64,000 nt of DNA. It comes from an uncultured Clostridia bacterium. Lineage in GTDB: Bacteria; Bacillota; Clostridia; Peptostreptococcales; Anaerovoracaceae. Positions 42,301 through 51,445 of this stretch are shown piece by piece. The notes beneath the pieces are model-generated. The model had not been told where the DNA came from. It was given only the letters and a program-made list of their open reading frames with translations, and did not search any database. Each line of letters begins with the position of its first letter. The stretch's first letter is position 1. The stretch lies in the NCBI GenBank assembly GCA_938046095.1, contig CALIXS010000018.1, positions 51,943 through 115,942 on the forward strand. Reading direction: 5' to 3'. Made by a program: the position numbers and the translations under genes.

Positions 42301-42329
42301 TTGCAATCGGCGCGCTTCTCCTGTATTAT
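42301..42329 (+). promoter_or_regulatory. Promoter of the CvpA-like gene
   Basis: TTGCAA (42301-42306), 17 bases, TATTAT (42324-42329), followed by the strong AGGAGGTG ribosome site at 42343-42350. Confidence 0.65.
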
Positions 42330-42353
42330 TTGTTATATTACGAGGAGGTGTAT

Positions 42354-43007
42354 ATGAACAATGCATCTGTGCAGATAGTAAGCATGTGCTTTGATATAGG
42401 CGCGATCTTCATCGTACTCACGGCGGCTCTTCTCGGCTGGCGCAAGGGTCTCGCCCGGGCCGTTTTTGGCTTGCTTCGCTGGTTTATATGCATATGCGTA
42501 TCGCTTTTCGGTGCGAGACCGGCAGCCGAATTCATATCGGCAAAAACCGGTTTGGACGAAAGCATAACAGAACGTCTCAGGAGCGCCATGACTCAGGGCA
42601 TCACCGAAAGCTCGTGGTTCCGCTCCCTGCCTATACAGCTTTCGCGCATATTCGGCAACGCCGCACAGGATATGGCATCATCCGTCGCCGGTACGATCAT
42701 AGTAGTTGCATCGTTTTTCACGATCTTCATCACACTCTGCATAATTACCGCCATTATCGCAAAATCGCTCGACCGCGAGGACAAGGACGGGCCGATCGAT
42801 TTTCTGAACGGATTTTTAGGCGGGGTGCTCGGAGGTATCAAGGGAATTTTGATCGTCAGCCTGATAATGCTGGTATTTTTCCCTATCATGAGCTTTTCGG
42901 ACCCGAACGCGGCAGGTTCCTTTATGAAAGGGCTGCGCGAAAGTTATATAGCCTCGTTCATGTACGATCACAATCCTGTAACAATGCTGATAGAAGCAAT
43001 AAAATAG
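42354..43007 (+). CDS. CvpA-family membrane protein
   Basis: A 217-residue membrane protein with helices near 7-28 (CFDIGAIFIVLTAALLGW), 36-52, 115-140 (GTIIVVASFFTIFITLCIITAIIAK) and 155-180 (FLNGFLGGVLGGIKGILIVSLIMLVFF). The last segment, with its GGxxGxxKGxxI run, is the CvpA signature. CvpA proteins are linked to colicin export and cell-envelope processes, without a fixed biochemistry. AGGAGGTG is five bases before the ATG, which decides this start over longer in-frame options. Confidence 0.82.
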   Translation: MNNASVQIVSMCFDIGAIFIVLTAALLGWRKGLARAVFGLLRWFICICVSLFGARPAAEFISAKTGLDESITERLRSAMTQGITESSWFRSLPIQLSRIFGNAAQDMASSVAGTIIVVASFFTIFITLCIITAIIAKSLDREDKDGPIDFLNGFLGGVLGGIKGILIVSLIMLVFFPIMSFSDPNAAGSFMKGLRESYIASFMYDHNPVTMLIEAIK

Positions 43008-43009
43008 CA

Positions 43010-43072
43010 GCTCGGCCTGTGATGCATTTTCTCATCGCGACGGTATGCATCAGATTTACGAGCCGCTTTTTC
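43010..43072. terminator. Composite terminator between the CvpA-like and VanY-like genes
   Basis: TGATGCAT (43020-43027) pairs with ATGCATCA (43045-43052) and outer GCTCG (43010-43014) with CGAGC (43059-43063), followed by CGCTTTTTC. Serves the plus-strand gene. Confidence 0.7.
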
Positions 43073-43074
43073 TT

Positions 43075-44235
43075 TTAATCGGAGTACCGGCTCGTTATCC
43101 CGAAATACTCCTCCATCGTGATCCATTCGCCGCCGTTATACAGCTTCCCCGCCAGGTCTTTTCCTACGTATCTCACATGCCATGGCTCATATATATACCC
43201 GGTGATATCCTGCTTTCCTTCCGGATATCTGATTATGAAGCCGTACTTGTAACAGTTCGCAGCGATCCATTTGCCCTCTGCGGTACCGGCGAATGAGTTG
43301 TCGACCGAATTAAGATCCGCCGCGTAACCGCTTTGGTGCTCTGAATACCCCGGCCTTGCCGAGAAAGTATCGGCCGCATCAAATCCGTACTCGGCTCCGT
43401 ACTTCTTGTAAAGTCCGTTCTGGGTGTCATATGAACGGTATCCGCTCACGATATGCAGCGATATCCCCTCCTGCGCCGCAGCGTCGAACATCTCCATCAG
43501 GGGGTCATATGCCTCATAAAGTATGCCGCCCGGTCCGTAGCCGGCAGGCAGCGAAAACGTCTTGTTTACGATAAGAACACCGTCTGCGGTCGTAACGCCG
43601 CTCTTTCGCTCTACCGTAAATCCCTTGGCGGTAACAAAGCTGAAGTCACCCTCCGTCTGCCCCGGATCGAGCACGTTGACGGTCAGAGACTTTTCGGCTG
43701 TATTGCCCGACGGATCGGCGGCCGTAAGCTTTACGCTGTATGTCCCGCTCCTGCCTGTGTCCACTTCCCCATCAAGAGTCACCTTGACCTCTGAGCCCGA
43801 ATTGTCGGTAACGGCAGCCTCGGCATCTGCATCAAACGCACTGCCTGCAAGAAGGGTGAACGAATCCTCCATATCTATTGTCGGCGGAGTCGTATCGACG
43901 ACCTCAATATCAAAATCGTAATCGCGCTCGCTCCCGTCAAAATCGAGCGTCAGGCTTATTTTTCGCTTCCCGAGCTCGGATGTGTCAACGACAGTATCGT
44001 TCTTTATCGTACCTCCTCTGATCGATTCGATGAAATCGGAAGCCATGGTCTGAGAGTTTATCTCGGCTGTCAGATTGTCCGCCAGACTGATACGGGAGGC
44101 CGTCCCGAACAGGTTGAAATATATGAACAAAGCGACGAAAAATATAGCTATTATCAGCAAAACGATAACAACGATCTCCTTGAGCGACTCTGTACGCCTT
44201 TTCTTCGCGAATATGTATCTGCCTCTTCTTGACAT
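43075..44235 (-). CDS. D,D-carboxypeptidase (VanY/M15B) with Ig-like domain
   Basis: A 386-residue surface enzyme. A basic N-terminus and one TM helix (IVVIVLLIIAIFFVALFIYFNL, about 22-43) precede a DUF5011/HYR-like Ig domain (about 110-195; DTTPPTIDMEDSFTLLAGSAFD) and a C-terminal peptidase with the zinc motifs SEHQSGYAADLN (SxHxxGxAxD) and EPWHVRYVG (ExxWH). It trims the terminal D-Ala of cell-wall peptides. GGGAG lies 8 bases before the ATG. The single Ig-like domain probably positions it in the wall (inference). There is no vancomycin gene nearby, so this is housekeeping remodelling, not resistance. Confidence 0.92.
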   Translation of the reverse strand: MSRRGRYIFAKKRRTESLKEIVVIVLLIIAIFFVALFIYFNLFGTASRISLADNLTAEINSQTMASDFIESIRGGTIKNDTVVDTSELGKRKISLTLDFDGSERDYDFDIEVVDTTPPTIDMEDSFTLLAGSAFDADAEAAVTDNSGSEVKVTLDGEVDTGRSGTYSVKLTAADPSGNTAEKSLTVNVLDPGQTEGDFSFVTAKGFTVERKSGVTTADGVLIVNKTFSLPAGYGPGGILYEAYDPLMEMFDAAAQEGISLHIVSGYRSYDTQNGLYKKYGAEYGFDAADTFSARPGYSEHQSGYAADLNSVDNSFAGTAEGKWIAANCYKYGFIIRYPEGKQDITGYIYEPWHVRYVGKDLAGKLYNGGEWITMEEYFGITSRYSD

Positions 44236-44401
44236 AGGTTTTTCTCCCGTCTGTCTTTATTTTCACTCCTTTTATACTCCACATATATGATATCACATAT
44301 ATTGTATGAGGAAAAGCAAAAGCGCCGCCTGCAAAGATCACCTGCGTGTGCCGACCTTCATTCCGACACCCGTAAGCTGTCGGCGCATGCGGAAATACCG
44401 G
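44236..44401. other. Intergenic region between orr and the VanY-like gene
   Basis: No gene. It holds the leader of the VanY-like gene with an AT-rich imperfect palindrome around GATATC near 44290 and, next to orr, paired segments GCCGAC/GTCGG followed by GGCGGCGCTTTTGCTTTTCC on the minus strand, a possible terminator of the ornithine operon. Confidence 0.4.
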
Positions 44402-45502
44402 TTAATTCCGGCCTGTCCGTTTATATGTCTTTTCGACGTACGGACTCGTCATTACCTTCAGCATGCCGCCATAGCCGAGCTTGAAGCTCACGACGGAACC
44501 GACCTCATAATTCTCCATGCTGTGTGTAACATCAAGGATTATATGATCGCTGCTGCCGCCCATGATTTCGACATCGGGGTCGAGCGGCTCCATGCTGTCT
44601 ATATCCGTGTCCTGCTTTCCTATCGCGATTATCGCACGCTTCATGATTCCGCGATCCTCGTAGTGAGGAACCTGACCGAAAGCGTCTTTGCCGACCTCAC
44701 CGATCGGAAGTGACGGCTTCTCCTTGAGTTCAACTACCTGCGCCTTCAGGATCACAGCGTCGTCTGTCGTGCCCGGCAGCTTTGCTCCATATGCGGTATC
44801 ATTGCCGAGCAGGAAAGCTTCTCCGAGTCGCAGATTATTGATGCCCTCAGGCATCTCACCCTTGTCTATCAGATATATCGAACTGCTGTTACCGCCCGAT
44901 ATCATATTCAGCTTTATTCCAAACCTGTCTTCTATTGAGCGTCCCAGCGCCGAAAGTCCTGAAAGATTATCGTTCTTCGGGATTATCGCACCGTAGCACG
45001 TGAGATTTACGCCTATGCCGTAAAGCTCAATGTTCTCCATGCCGAGTATCTCGCGAACCGCATTGAATATGAGCTCTTTATCAGCAAAGAACATACCCTC
45101 GCGCAGGTCGCCCATATCTATCATGAGCACTATTTTCTGGATTTTCTCCGCCTTACGCGCCGATTCATCGAGGGCGCGTATGGTCGCAAGCTCCGAATTC
45201 ATGCATATGTCGACGTATTTTACGACGTCGTCCAGCTCGCACATCATAGGGATTCTGAGCAACATCGTCTGTTTGCCGTTTTCCCGGGCGAGCTGAGCGT
45301 ACGAAGCTATGTTTTTTATTCTGGAATCCGCCAGAAAATCGACACGCGTCGACTCCGCAACAACGCGCACAACCTCACGGTCGGCGCAGACGCCCTTTGT
45401 CACGATTGCGAGGGAACATCCGCCGCGATCCTTTGTTATGACCGATACGGCTTCGAGATTTGCTTTCAATTTGCCGATATCAAGCTCTGCCTGAGGATAC
45501 AT
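44402..45502 (-). CDS. orr: Ornithine racemase (PLP, alanine-racemase fold)
   Basis: A 366-residue PLP enzyme with the N-terminal barrel of alanine racemases: MYPQAELDIGKLKANLEAV, AIVTKGVCADREVV with the PLP Lys in TKG, VLMIDMGDLREGMF, MISGGNSSSIYLID. It is of the Orr type that interconverts L- and D-ornithine, the first step of this cluster, supported by its place after oraS/oraE. The frame extends to 45715 but AGGAGG 6 bases before the ATG at 45502 fixes the start, and the upstream part reads as an Arg-rich artefact over the end of the GlmL-like gene. Confidence 0.92.
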   Translation of the reverse strand: MYPQAELDIGKLKANLEAVSVITKDRGGCSLAIVTKGVCADREVVRVVAESTRVDFLADSRIKNIASYAQLARENGKQTMLLRIPMMCELDDVVKYVDICMNSELATIRALDESARKAEKIQKIVLMIDMGDLREGMFFADKELIFNAVREILGMENIELYGIGVNLTCYGAIIPKNDNLSGLSALGRSIEDRFGIKLNMISGGNSSSIYLIDKGEMPEGINNLRLGEAFLLGNDTAYGAKLPGTTDDAVILKAQVVELKEKPSLPIGEVGKDAFGQVPHYEDRGIMKRAIIAIGKQDTDIDSMEPLDPDVEIMGGSSDHIILDVTHSMENYEVGSVVSFKLGYGGMLKVMTSPYVEKTYKRTGRN

Positions 45503-45512
45503 ATAACGCCTC

Positions 45513-47312
45513 CTAACAATTTTCTTTTCTGAATCTGCAATGTATTCGGCTGCAGGTTTTGCACTGCCTGTTACAGCCCGGCAGACCGCCTGCCGTGACC
45601 CCCGGCGCACCCTGCGGATCCTCTTCGCCGCAGGCGTCCGCGTCGGCAGATTGTGCCGCTCCCGTCCATTTGCCCTGAAGTCCCTGTCCCGCCGCCATCG
45701 AAGCTTTTTCCGCACCCATCAGAACCCTTTCGGCTTCCTCTTTGGCAGCGCTTATCTCCTCCTCGCTCGATGTCACCGGGGTTTCTTCCTTGTATTCCGT
45801 CATATCATAGCCCATATCCTCCATGGCTTTGATATGCTCTTTGCGTTCCGCCTCCTTTTCGGCGGCTTCCTCCGCGAGCCTTTCAGCTTCCTCCATAGCA
45901 GCCGTCGATACCCTGATCTCACCCTCTTTTTTCTCGGGGAACGTATAATCAAGACTCTTCTGCATGAGCTTTATTGCATCCTCGCGGTATCTCTTTGACA
46001 GGACGCCGAGAGAAGCGAATATGTAATCGTTGTCCACAAGGATCGCAGCATGTTCGCTCGGAAAGAGAAGCATGCCGCTCTCATTGTGCGGAGCGATCAT
46101 TTTCATTATTTCTTTCCTGTGCGGCAGGCGCGTCAAAGCCCCTCCGGTGCCTATTATGTATTTTACCTGCGTTAGATCCTTTCCCTCCGCAACGGTACTT
46201 CTGCCGCTCGGCCCGTATATGTAGCGCAGCTTTCCGGCATGACGTTCTGTCGCCCTCAGCACCGCCTCCTGCGTAAGCCGCTCGACAAATGCGACCTCGG
46301 CGTCGTTTTCAGGTATTGCCACATAGCTGCTCAAAACTTCATCCATATCTATACCCCGGGCCTCCATCTCGCTGCGGAGCTTTTCTTCGCCGATAGACTC
46401 TATGACCTTGTGCCTGTTCACATAAACGCCGAGATCTCCTTCGACGGTACGCTTCGCCTTAGGCTCCGGCGTTATCATAAGTCTTGCGACCTTATCCGAC
46501 TCCACCGCGACCGAGTGAAGATCCGTAGTGGCACCTCCCACGTCGAGCACCATGAGATCCCCTATGCAGTCATAAAGAACCTTTGTCGTCTCCATAACCG
46601 CTCCCGGAGTAGGAATTATCGGCCCGCTTACCATGTCGCGAACGTGCTCCATGCCCGGAGCCTGCGTTATATGCTGCTCAAAAGCCTCCTGTATAACCTT
46701 TCGGCATGGCTCGACATTGAGCTCATCTATCTTCGGATACACGTTTTCAACTATATAAAGCTGCTGACCGCTCCCCTCATCGAAGATCAGCCTCATCTCC
46801 TCCTGATTTTCGACGTTCCCGGCATAAACGACAGGCGTCCTGATGTCCATGGCGCGTATCATCTCGGCATTGTCGAGAGCCGTTTCACGCTCGCCGTAAT
46901 CTACACCCCCCGCGATCAAAATCAGGTTCGGCTTTATCTCCCTTATCTTTGCGATATCCGTCCTGCGAAGGCGCCCCGCGGTCACATAATGGATTATTCC
47001 TCCCGCACCGAGTGCGGCTTCCTTGGCGGCCTTTGCGGTCATATCGTAAACGAGTCCGTGTACGGTCATCTTGAGACCGCCTGCCGCCGACGAAGTCGCC
47101 AGCATCTCGTCATATTCTATTTTATCTGTCCCCTTATTTTTGCAGAGGTCATCGACGGCACCCTGAAGTCCCACGCAAACGTCGCCCTCCAGCACTGATG
47201 TCGGCGCCTGACCCTGCCCCCAAAACTGCGGGTTATCCGTGCCGAGTCCTGTAAAAGCGTTGACAACGGTCGTCGTTGAACCTATTTCGGCTACCAGAAC
47301 ATCTACCTTCAT
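45513..47312 (-). CDS. GlmL/MutL-family protein of the ornithine cluster with Cys-rich tail
   Basis: A 599-residue protein with an actin-like ATPase fold: VDVLVAEIGSTTTVVNAF at the start (phosphate 1 loop), LMVLDVGGATTDLHSV (phosphate 2) and KYIIGTGGALTRLPHR (adenosine motif). GlmL-type proteins accompany B12-dependent carbon-skeleton and amino mutases and are thought to reactivate them. The C-terminal 130 residues add a Glu/Ala-rich helix and a Cys cluster, PGCNRQCKTCSRIHCRF and a last Cys, that is not part of the family core and could hold a metal or Fe-S centre. The ATG at 47312 follows AAAGGA at 5 bases. A strong hairpin lies just upstream. Confidence 0.88.
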   Translation of the reverse strand: MKVDVLVAEIGSTTTVVNAFTGLGTDNPQFWGQGQAPTSVLEGDVCVGLQGAVDDLCKNKGTDKIEYDEMLATSSAAGGLKMTVHGLVYDMTAKAAKEAALGAGGIIHYVTAGRLRRTDIAKIREIKPNLILIAGGVDYGERETALDNAEMIRAMDIRTPVVYAGNVENQEEMRLIFDEGSGQQLYIVENVYPKIDELNVEPCRKVIQEAFEQHITQAPGMEHVRDMVSGPIIPTPGAVMETTKVLYDCIGDLMVLDVGGATTDLHSVAVESDKVARLMITPEPKAKRTVEGDLGVYVNRHKVIESIGEEKLRSEMEARGIDMDEVLSSYVAIPENDAEVAFVERLTQEAVLRATERHAGKLRYIYGPSGRSTVAEGKDLTQVKYIIGTGGALTRLPHRKEIMKMIAPHNESGMLLFPSEHAAILVDNDYIFASLGVLSKRYREDAIKLMQKSLDYTFPEKKEGEIRVSTAAMEEAERLAEEAAEKEAERKEHIKAMEDMGYDMTEYKEETPVTSSEEEISAAKEEAERVLMGAEKASMAAGQGLQGKWTGAAQSADADACGEEDPQGAPGVTAGGLPGCNRQCKTCSRIHCRFRKENC

Positions 47313-47337
47313 CTGTTTCCTTTCGTCGTGCAAAACG

Positions 47338-47360
47338 GGGGCGGGCGAGCTGCCCGCCCC
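47338..47360 (-). terminator. Intercistronic hairpin between oraE and the GlmL-like gene
   Basis: GGGGCGGGC and GCCCGCCCC pair perfectly over 9 bp with a 5-base loop, followed on the minus strand by CGTTTTGC. It probably attenuates or processes the operon message ahead of the accessory gene. Confidence 0.65.
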
Positions 47361-47382
47361 TTTGATAACGGGACTTAATGTC

Positions 47383-49635
47383 CTACTTGGCGAATTTTTC
47401 GTCGGCCTTTTCGTCAGGTCCGAGCTCGCCTCTTCTTCTCATAGCCTCCTCACAAAGGAAAGTAGCTACGTCGATGCCGTGTGAGTCACGGCCGAAGCCC
47501 TCATCTATACCGGTTTTGCGGGCATCCTCAGGGACCACCTGAGTTCCGCCGGCCGTGATGATGACCTTGTCTCTGATACCTTTTTCTATCGCAAGCTCAT
47601 TGATCCTCTTCATATTTTTATAGTGGATATTGTCGTGCGAGATTATCGTCGAAGCGCATATGGCGTTCGCGTTAAGCTCAACAGCAGCGTCAACGAGCTT
47701 TTCTACCGGCACGGACGTTCCGAGATAATTGACCTTGATGCCCCACTTCTCGATTCCGCCGTGCTTGATATTTATGATTTCGCGCATTCCTACGGAGTGC
47801 TCATCCTCGCCCACCGTACCGCATACGACTACCATAGGATGATCCTTGAACTCCTTGTAGAGGATCTCATCGGGGAGATGATGCGGCTCAGGCGGGATCT
47901 CGAGACCCTCGGGATCAACGTCGAACGGTACCTTACCCTTCATTTCGATCCTCGTGCCCTCGGCCTCCTGCATGACCTCTTTGCTCGTAACCTCGGGATT
48001 ATCGAGTCCGAGCTTCTTGCCTATCTCGAGCGCTACGGCCTCGGCCGTTCTGGTGTTGGCAGGAACCATCATCGTCATGAGGACAACGCCGTCTCCGCAC
48101 CATTCCATTTCCGGCTTTATAGCCTTGCCGTCGAGGTAATTTTCGACCTTTTCGAGCCTTCTCGCCACGCAGTCGTTCTCGTCGAGTTCTTCTATGAATA
48201 CGATCTTGCTTCTGTCCTCAAACGTGCAGCCTCCTATGAGAGCCGACGGATTTTCAGGATCGCCTCCGTACTGTTCGACGTTGTTGTAGCCGAAATGAGC
48301 CGTTACGGGAGCCATGTAGTCATCTTCTCTCTCGAAGATGAAGCCGTAGCCTATGCCGCCCTCGATCTTACGCGCGATACCGTCTCCGTTGCGTGCCGGA
48401 TATTTGGCCGAATCTACAAAGAAGCCTTCCTGCACGGCCTGGAAATATCCGCCGACCTCGACGATCTCCTGCATAAACAGAAGCGCTCTTTCCTTGATTT
48501 CTCTCGCATTCTCGCGAAGCGGTCCGTCCTTCTTGAGCTCGACCATCTCCATGAGTCCGTCCATGCCGATCAAAGCCTGCTTCGCGTTGTCGCATGCTTC
48601 GATATTGTAGATATGCCACGGAACGTTACGACCCTCGTCAGGAGTGATGGTCGATTGGATGTCGGCACTCGTCAGCTTGCTTATCATCATGTTAAGAACA
48701 TGCGTTACAGTGGCTTCTCTTACCGAGGAGCAAATATACTTCGTGTTTTGCTGAGCCCTCATCTTGTATCTGTTACATATGTCTCTCAGTGCCACCGCAT
48801 AAGGCAGATCGAGGTACATACAAGGTGCAGGCGTCGCCGAAGGAGGTACCGTTGAAAGCGAAATGTTCTGAGGCTTTATACCCACCTTTTCCGAGAAGAG
48901 CGAATTGATCGAATGCTGAACGATCAGCTCAGGCATTACCTTCCACGCTTCTCTTGCCGTAGCGTTTGCGTTGTGCGCGCCGTCGATCTGAAGTATGTCC
49001 GCCCACGCCATAATCTTCTTGGACTCACATGCGTCGACAAATGATCTTACACAGTTGATGTCCCTGTAAAGAACGTTGTACTGAGGATCCTGATGCGCTC
49101 CGTTGATGCCCTCTTCGGCAAACATGACGGCTACGTCAGGTCCGGCAACACCCGATACATACGAATGATAGTTTATAGGACGTCCGACCTCATCTTCGAT
49201 AGCGTCGAGAGCCTTTCTCTGAGCCCTGACCTGCTTACGCGTTACAGGGATTCCGCCTATACCCTGAGGAGTACCTTCCATCAGACCGTCTATGTGGGAC
49301 TGCCCCATATGCCTTATAACCATTATGTGGTCGGCACCGTGCCATGCAGCCATCCTCATCCTTCTGATGTCGTCCTCGAAACGGCCGGAGGCGATCTCTG
49401 TCGTTATGACCGGCATCGGCTGAGGATCTATGCCTCCGAAGAACTTCGCAGGCGGGAGGCCTACGCTGTTCTTCAGCGGCTTCGAAACATCGTGATAAAC
49501 GAACGGGCCCATCTGAAGATCGGGAGCAGGCTCTCTCCAGTGCCAGCCCCTTCTTCTCGGTTCATATTTGTCGAGATCCTTGATGATTTCTCTGACGTCA
49601 AGCTTCTCATTATGTTTGAGTACTATATCGGACAT
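47383..49635 (-). CDS. oraE: D-ornithine 4,5-aminomutase, large subunit
   Basis: A 750-residue adenosylcobalamin- and PLP-dependent mutase that moves the C5 amino group of D-ornithine to C4, giving 2,4-diaminopentanoate. The central TIM barrel carries GPFVYHDVSKPLKNS, GGIPVTRKQVRAQRKALDAI and HINSLF-like segments; the C-terminal Rossmann domain has GEDEHSVGMREI, the DxHxxG cobalamin-ligand motif, followed by VNYLGTSVPVEKLVDAA, which holds the Lys region binding PLP in this family, and CASTIISHDN. The start is the ATG at 49635, 1 bp after the oraS stop and near GGGGGA; a longer frame to 49764 is inside oraS. Length matches the family. Confidence 0.96.
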   Translation of the reverse strand: MSDIVLKHNEKLDVREIIKDLDKYEPRRRGWHWREPAPDLQMGPFVYHDVSKPLKNSVGLPPAKFFGGIDPQPMPVITTEIASGRFEDDIRRMRMAAWHGADHIMVIRHMGQSHIDGLMEGTPQGIGGIPVTRKQVRAQRKALDAIEDEVGRPINYHSYVSGVAGPDVAVMFAEEGINGAHQDPQYNVLYRDINCVRSFVDACESKKIMAWADILQIDGAHNANATAREAWKVMPELIVQHSINSLFSEKVGIKPQNISLSTVPPSATPAPCMYLDLPYAVALRDICNRYKMRAQQNTKYICSSVREATVTHVLNMMISKLTSADIQSTITPDEGRNVPWHIYNIEACDNAKQALIGMDGLMEMVELKKDGPLRENAREIKERALLFMQEIVEVGGYFQAVQEGFFVDSAKYPARNGDGIARKIEGGIGYGFIFEREDDYMAPVTAHFGYNNVEQYGGDPENPSALIGGCTFEDRSKIVFIEELDENDCVARRLEKVENYLDGKAIKPEMEWCGDGVVLMTMMVPANTRTAEAVALEIGKKLGLDNPEVTSKEVMQEAEGTRIEMKGKVPFDVDPEGLEIPPEPHHLPDEILYKEFKDHPMVVVCGTVGEDEHSVGMREIINIKHGGIEKWGIKVNYLGTSVPVEKLVDAAVELNANAICASTIISHDNIHYKNMKRINELAIEKGIRDKVIITAGGTQVVPEDARKTGIDEGFGRDSHGIDVATFLCEEAMRRRGELGPDEKADEKFAK

Positions 49636-49636
49636 A

Positions 49637-50008
49637 TCACTTATCCCCCTTCCTGAACAAAGCGACGGCATCCTGCCAATATTCGCCGTTCGCAAGCGCT
49701 GTTCCGGCTTCACTGATGGAGATGTTTTTGTCTTTCGATATTTTGTAGACGACGTGGCCCGCACCGTGACCCATAAGTCCGTTGTCCATGCAGCCCTGTA
49801 CTATCTTCTGCGTATCAAGCGACGAAATTCCCATTCTGAGCAGAACAGCTCTTTCTACAGAAGGAGTCGTGTTTTTCCTTCCCAGCTCGAGCAAAGGGTC
49901 GACAACCTGAGCGGTCAGTTCCCAGAACCTGTTGTAAAGCTCCTCGTCCGTCATTTTGTCTACGCCGTATTTGACTCTTCTGGTTTCAAAATCGTCTTGT
50001 CTTTCCAT
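49637..50008 (-). CDS. oraS: D-ornithine 4,5-aminomutase, small subunit
   Basis: A 123-residue all-helical subunit of the aminomutase: MERQDDFETRRVKYGVDKM, GRKNTTPSVERAVLLRMGISSLD and GHGAGHVVYKISKDKNIS follow the OraS pattern. It binds OraE and is needed for activity. It lies 30 bp after ortB and 1 bp before oraE; the three are one transcript. AGGGA precedes the ATG. Confidence 0.94.
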   Translation of the reverse strand: MERQDDFETRRVKYGVDKMTDEELYNRFWELTAQVVDPLLELGRKNTTPSVERAVLLRMGISSLDTQKIVQGCMDNGLMGHGAGHVVYKISKDKNISISEAGTALANGEYWQDAVALFRKGDK

Positions 50009-50038
50009 TCTTTTTCCCTCACTAATAACCTGAAAGGT

Positions 50039-51445
50039 TTACAGACCGAGCGTTTCCTTAACAAATACGATATCCGTCTTTGTTTCGTCGGCAAGGAAAC
50101 GGAGGTCGGTATCCGTCGGAGCGGTAACGTTATGTTTTTTGACGGACTTTCTTATGAGCGACTGTCTGAAATGCTTAAGATCCGCCTCTTGTATTCTGAT
50201 ACAGCCCGGATTCTCAGGAAGCACGAGGTTCTCGCCCGGCTTGTCCTCTTTGTCCGGATCACCGAACCTGATATCTATGCCGTTGTCTCTCGCGAACGAC
50301 ATCTGCGGCTGGATGTGTTTGCCCGCACCGGTGTATTCCGTCTCGGATATGACGATTACCGCATCCTCAGGAAGCTCCTGAGCGAGAGCGAATGCGCATG
50401 CGAGAGCGGTATTGCCCGCAGGTCCTCTCTCTATACCCTCGAGCTGAGCGAGAACCTCGGTGATGTACATGACATCGCCCTGTTTCGTCGTGACGTAACG
50501 ATCCATGTAGCGGAGCGGTCTTGCTGCGCTTCTCGGAACATCCGAATGATCAGGATCCGTCGCATAAGGAACGCCGAAGCCGGTGTGCCCCGTCGTGCAC
50601 GATTTTTTGTTAAACGCGCTGTCGGATGCCATCGAAAGCCCCGTAAGGTCTATCGAAGCCGCAACCACCTTTGTGTCGACGGCGCCCGCTTTGATGAGTC
50701 CGCGAGCCGTTCCCGTGAGCATTCCGCCGCCCGCGTTCGTGCATACTACCATCTCCGGATCCTTGCCTACGACTTCGCGACACTGCATCGCGATTTCGTA
50801 TCCGAGAGTCTCAATCCCCGCTATACCGAACGGTGAGTAAAGCGACGCGTTGAAATATCCCGTATCTTCGAGTATCGAAAGGAACGTGTAGAAAAGCTCC
50901 GGTCCTACGGTAAGCTGTACGACCTCTGCGCCGTATGCTTCACATTTGCGTGCCTTTTCTACGATTTCAGGCTGCCCTATGCCGTGTGAGTCGTAGCACT
51001 CCTGTACTATGATGCACTTGAGACCCGCCATAGCCGCCTGCGATGCAACCGCAGCGCCGTAGTTGCCCGAGGTTGCCGCGATGACACCCTTGTATCCGAG
51101 CTTCTTTGCGTGATATACGGCACACGCTGCACGGCGTGCCTTGAAGCTTCCCGATGCATTTGCAGCCTCATCCTTGGCGAATATCCTTGCGCCGAAGCCA
51201 GGCTTTGCGTATTTTCTTGACATAGCGGAAATGTTGCGAAGCTCGATAAGCGGAGTATTTCCTACCGCAGCCCGTGCCTGTATTTTTGCGCATTCGTCGA
51301 GAGTGAACCCCGTGGACTTCATGAGCGCCTCGTAATCAAAGGTGCAGCCGCCTCTCTCAAATTCCTCGTAATCGAGTCCGAGCGCAACCTTCATGATGTC
51401 ATTCGATCTTCCCATTACGGAATCGTAATCTTTTGCAAGTGCCAT
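50039..51445 (-). CDS. ortB: 2-amino-4-oxopentanoate thiolase, beta subunit (PLP)
   Basis: A 468-residue fold-type II PLP enzyme resembling threonine synthase: GNTPLIELRNIS, ANASGSFKARRAACAVY with the PLP Lys in SFKAR, TSGNYGAAVASQAA, NAGGGMLTGTARGL for phosphate binding. With OrtA it cleaves 2-amino-4-oxopentanoate with CoA to D-alanine and acetyl-CoA. GGGAGGTG precedes the ATG, which overlaps the ortA stop by 1 bp (TAATG). Length is the family's usual 465-475. Confidence 0.94.
   Translation of the reverse strand: MALAKDYDSVMGRSNDIMKVALGLDYEEFERGGCTFDYEALMKSTGFTLDECAKIQARAAVGNTPLIELRNISAMSRKYAKPGFGARIFAKDEAANASGSFKARRAACAVYHAKKLGYKGVIAATSGNYGAAVASQAAMAGLKCIIVQECYDSHGIGQPEIVEKARKCEAYGAEVVQLTVGPELFYTFLSILEDTGYFNASLYSPFGIAGIETLGYEIAMQCREVVGKDPEMVVCTNAGGGMLTGTARGLIKAGAVDTKVVAASIDLTGLSMASDSAFNKKSCTTGHTGFGVPYATDPDHSDVPRSAARPLRYMDRYVTTKQGDVMYITEVLAQLEGIERGPAGNTALACAFALAQELPEDAVIVISETEYTGAGKHIQPQMSFARDNGIDIRFGDPDKEDKPGENLVLPENPGCIRIQEADLKHFRQSLIRKSVKKHNVTAPTDTDLRFLADETKTDIVFVKETLGL

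Noticed and set aside
46239..47198. Long open frame opposite the GlmL-like gene
   Set aside because: Antisense shadow of a clear actin-like ATPase gene; composition rich in Arg, His and Tyr.
47623..48855. Long open frame on the plus strand opposite oraE (410 codons)
   Set aside because: It mirrors the codon pattern of oraE, whose motifs are unmistakable; no ribosome site and no recognisable domain.
49568..50836. Long open frame opposite ortB
   Set aside because: Antisense shadow over ortB, oraS and the oraE start; Arg/Ser-rich with no motif.
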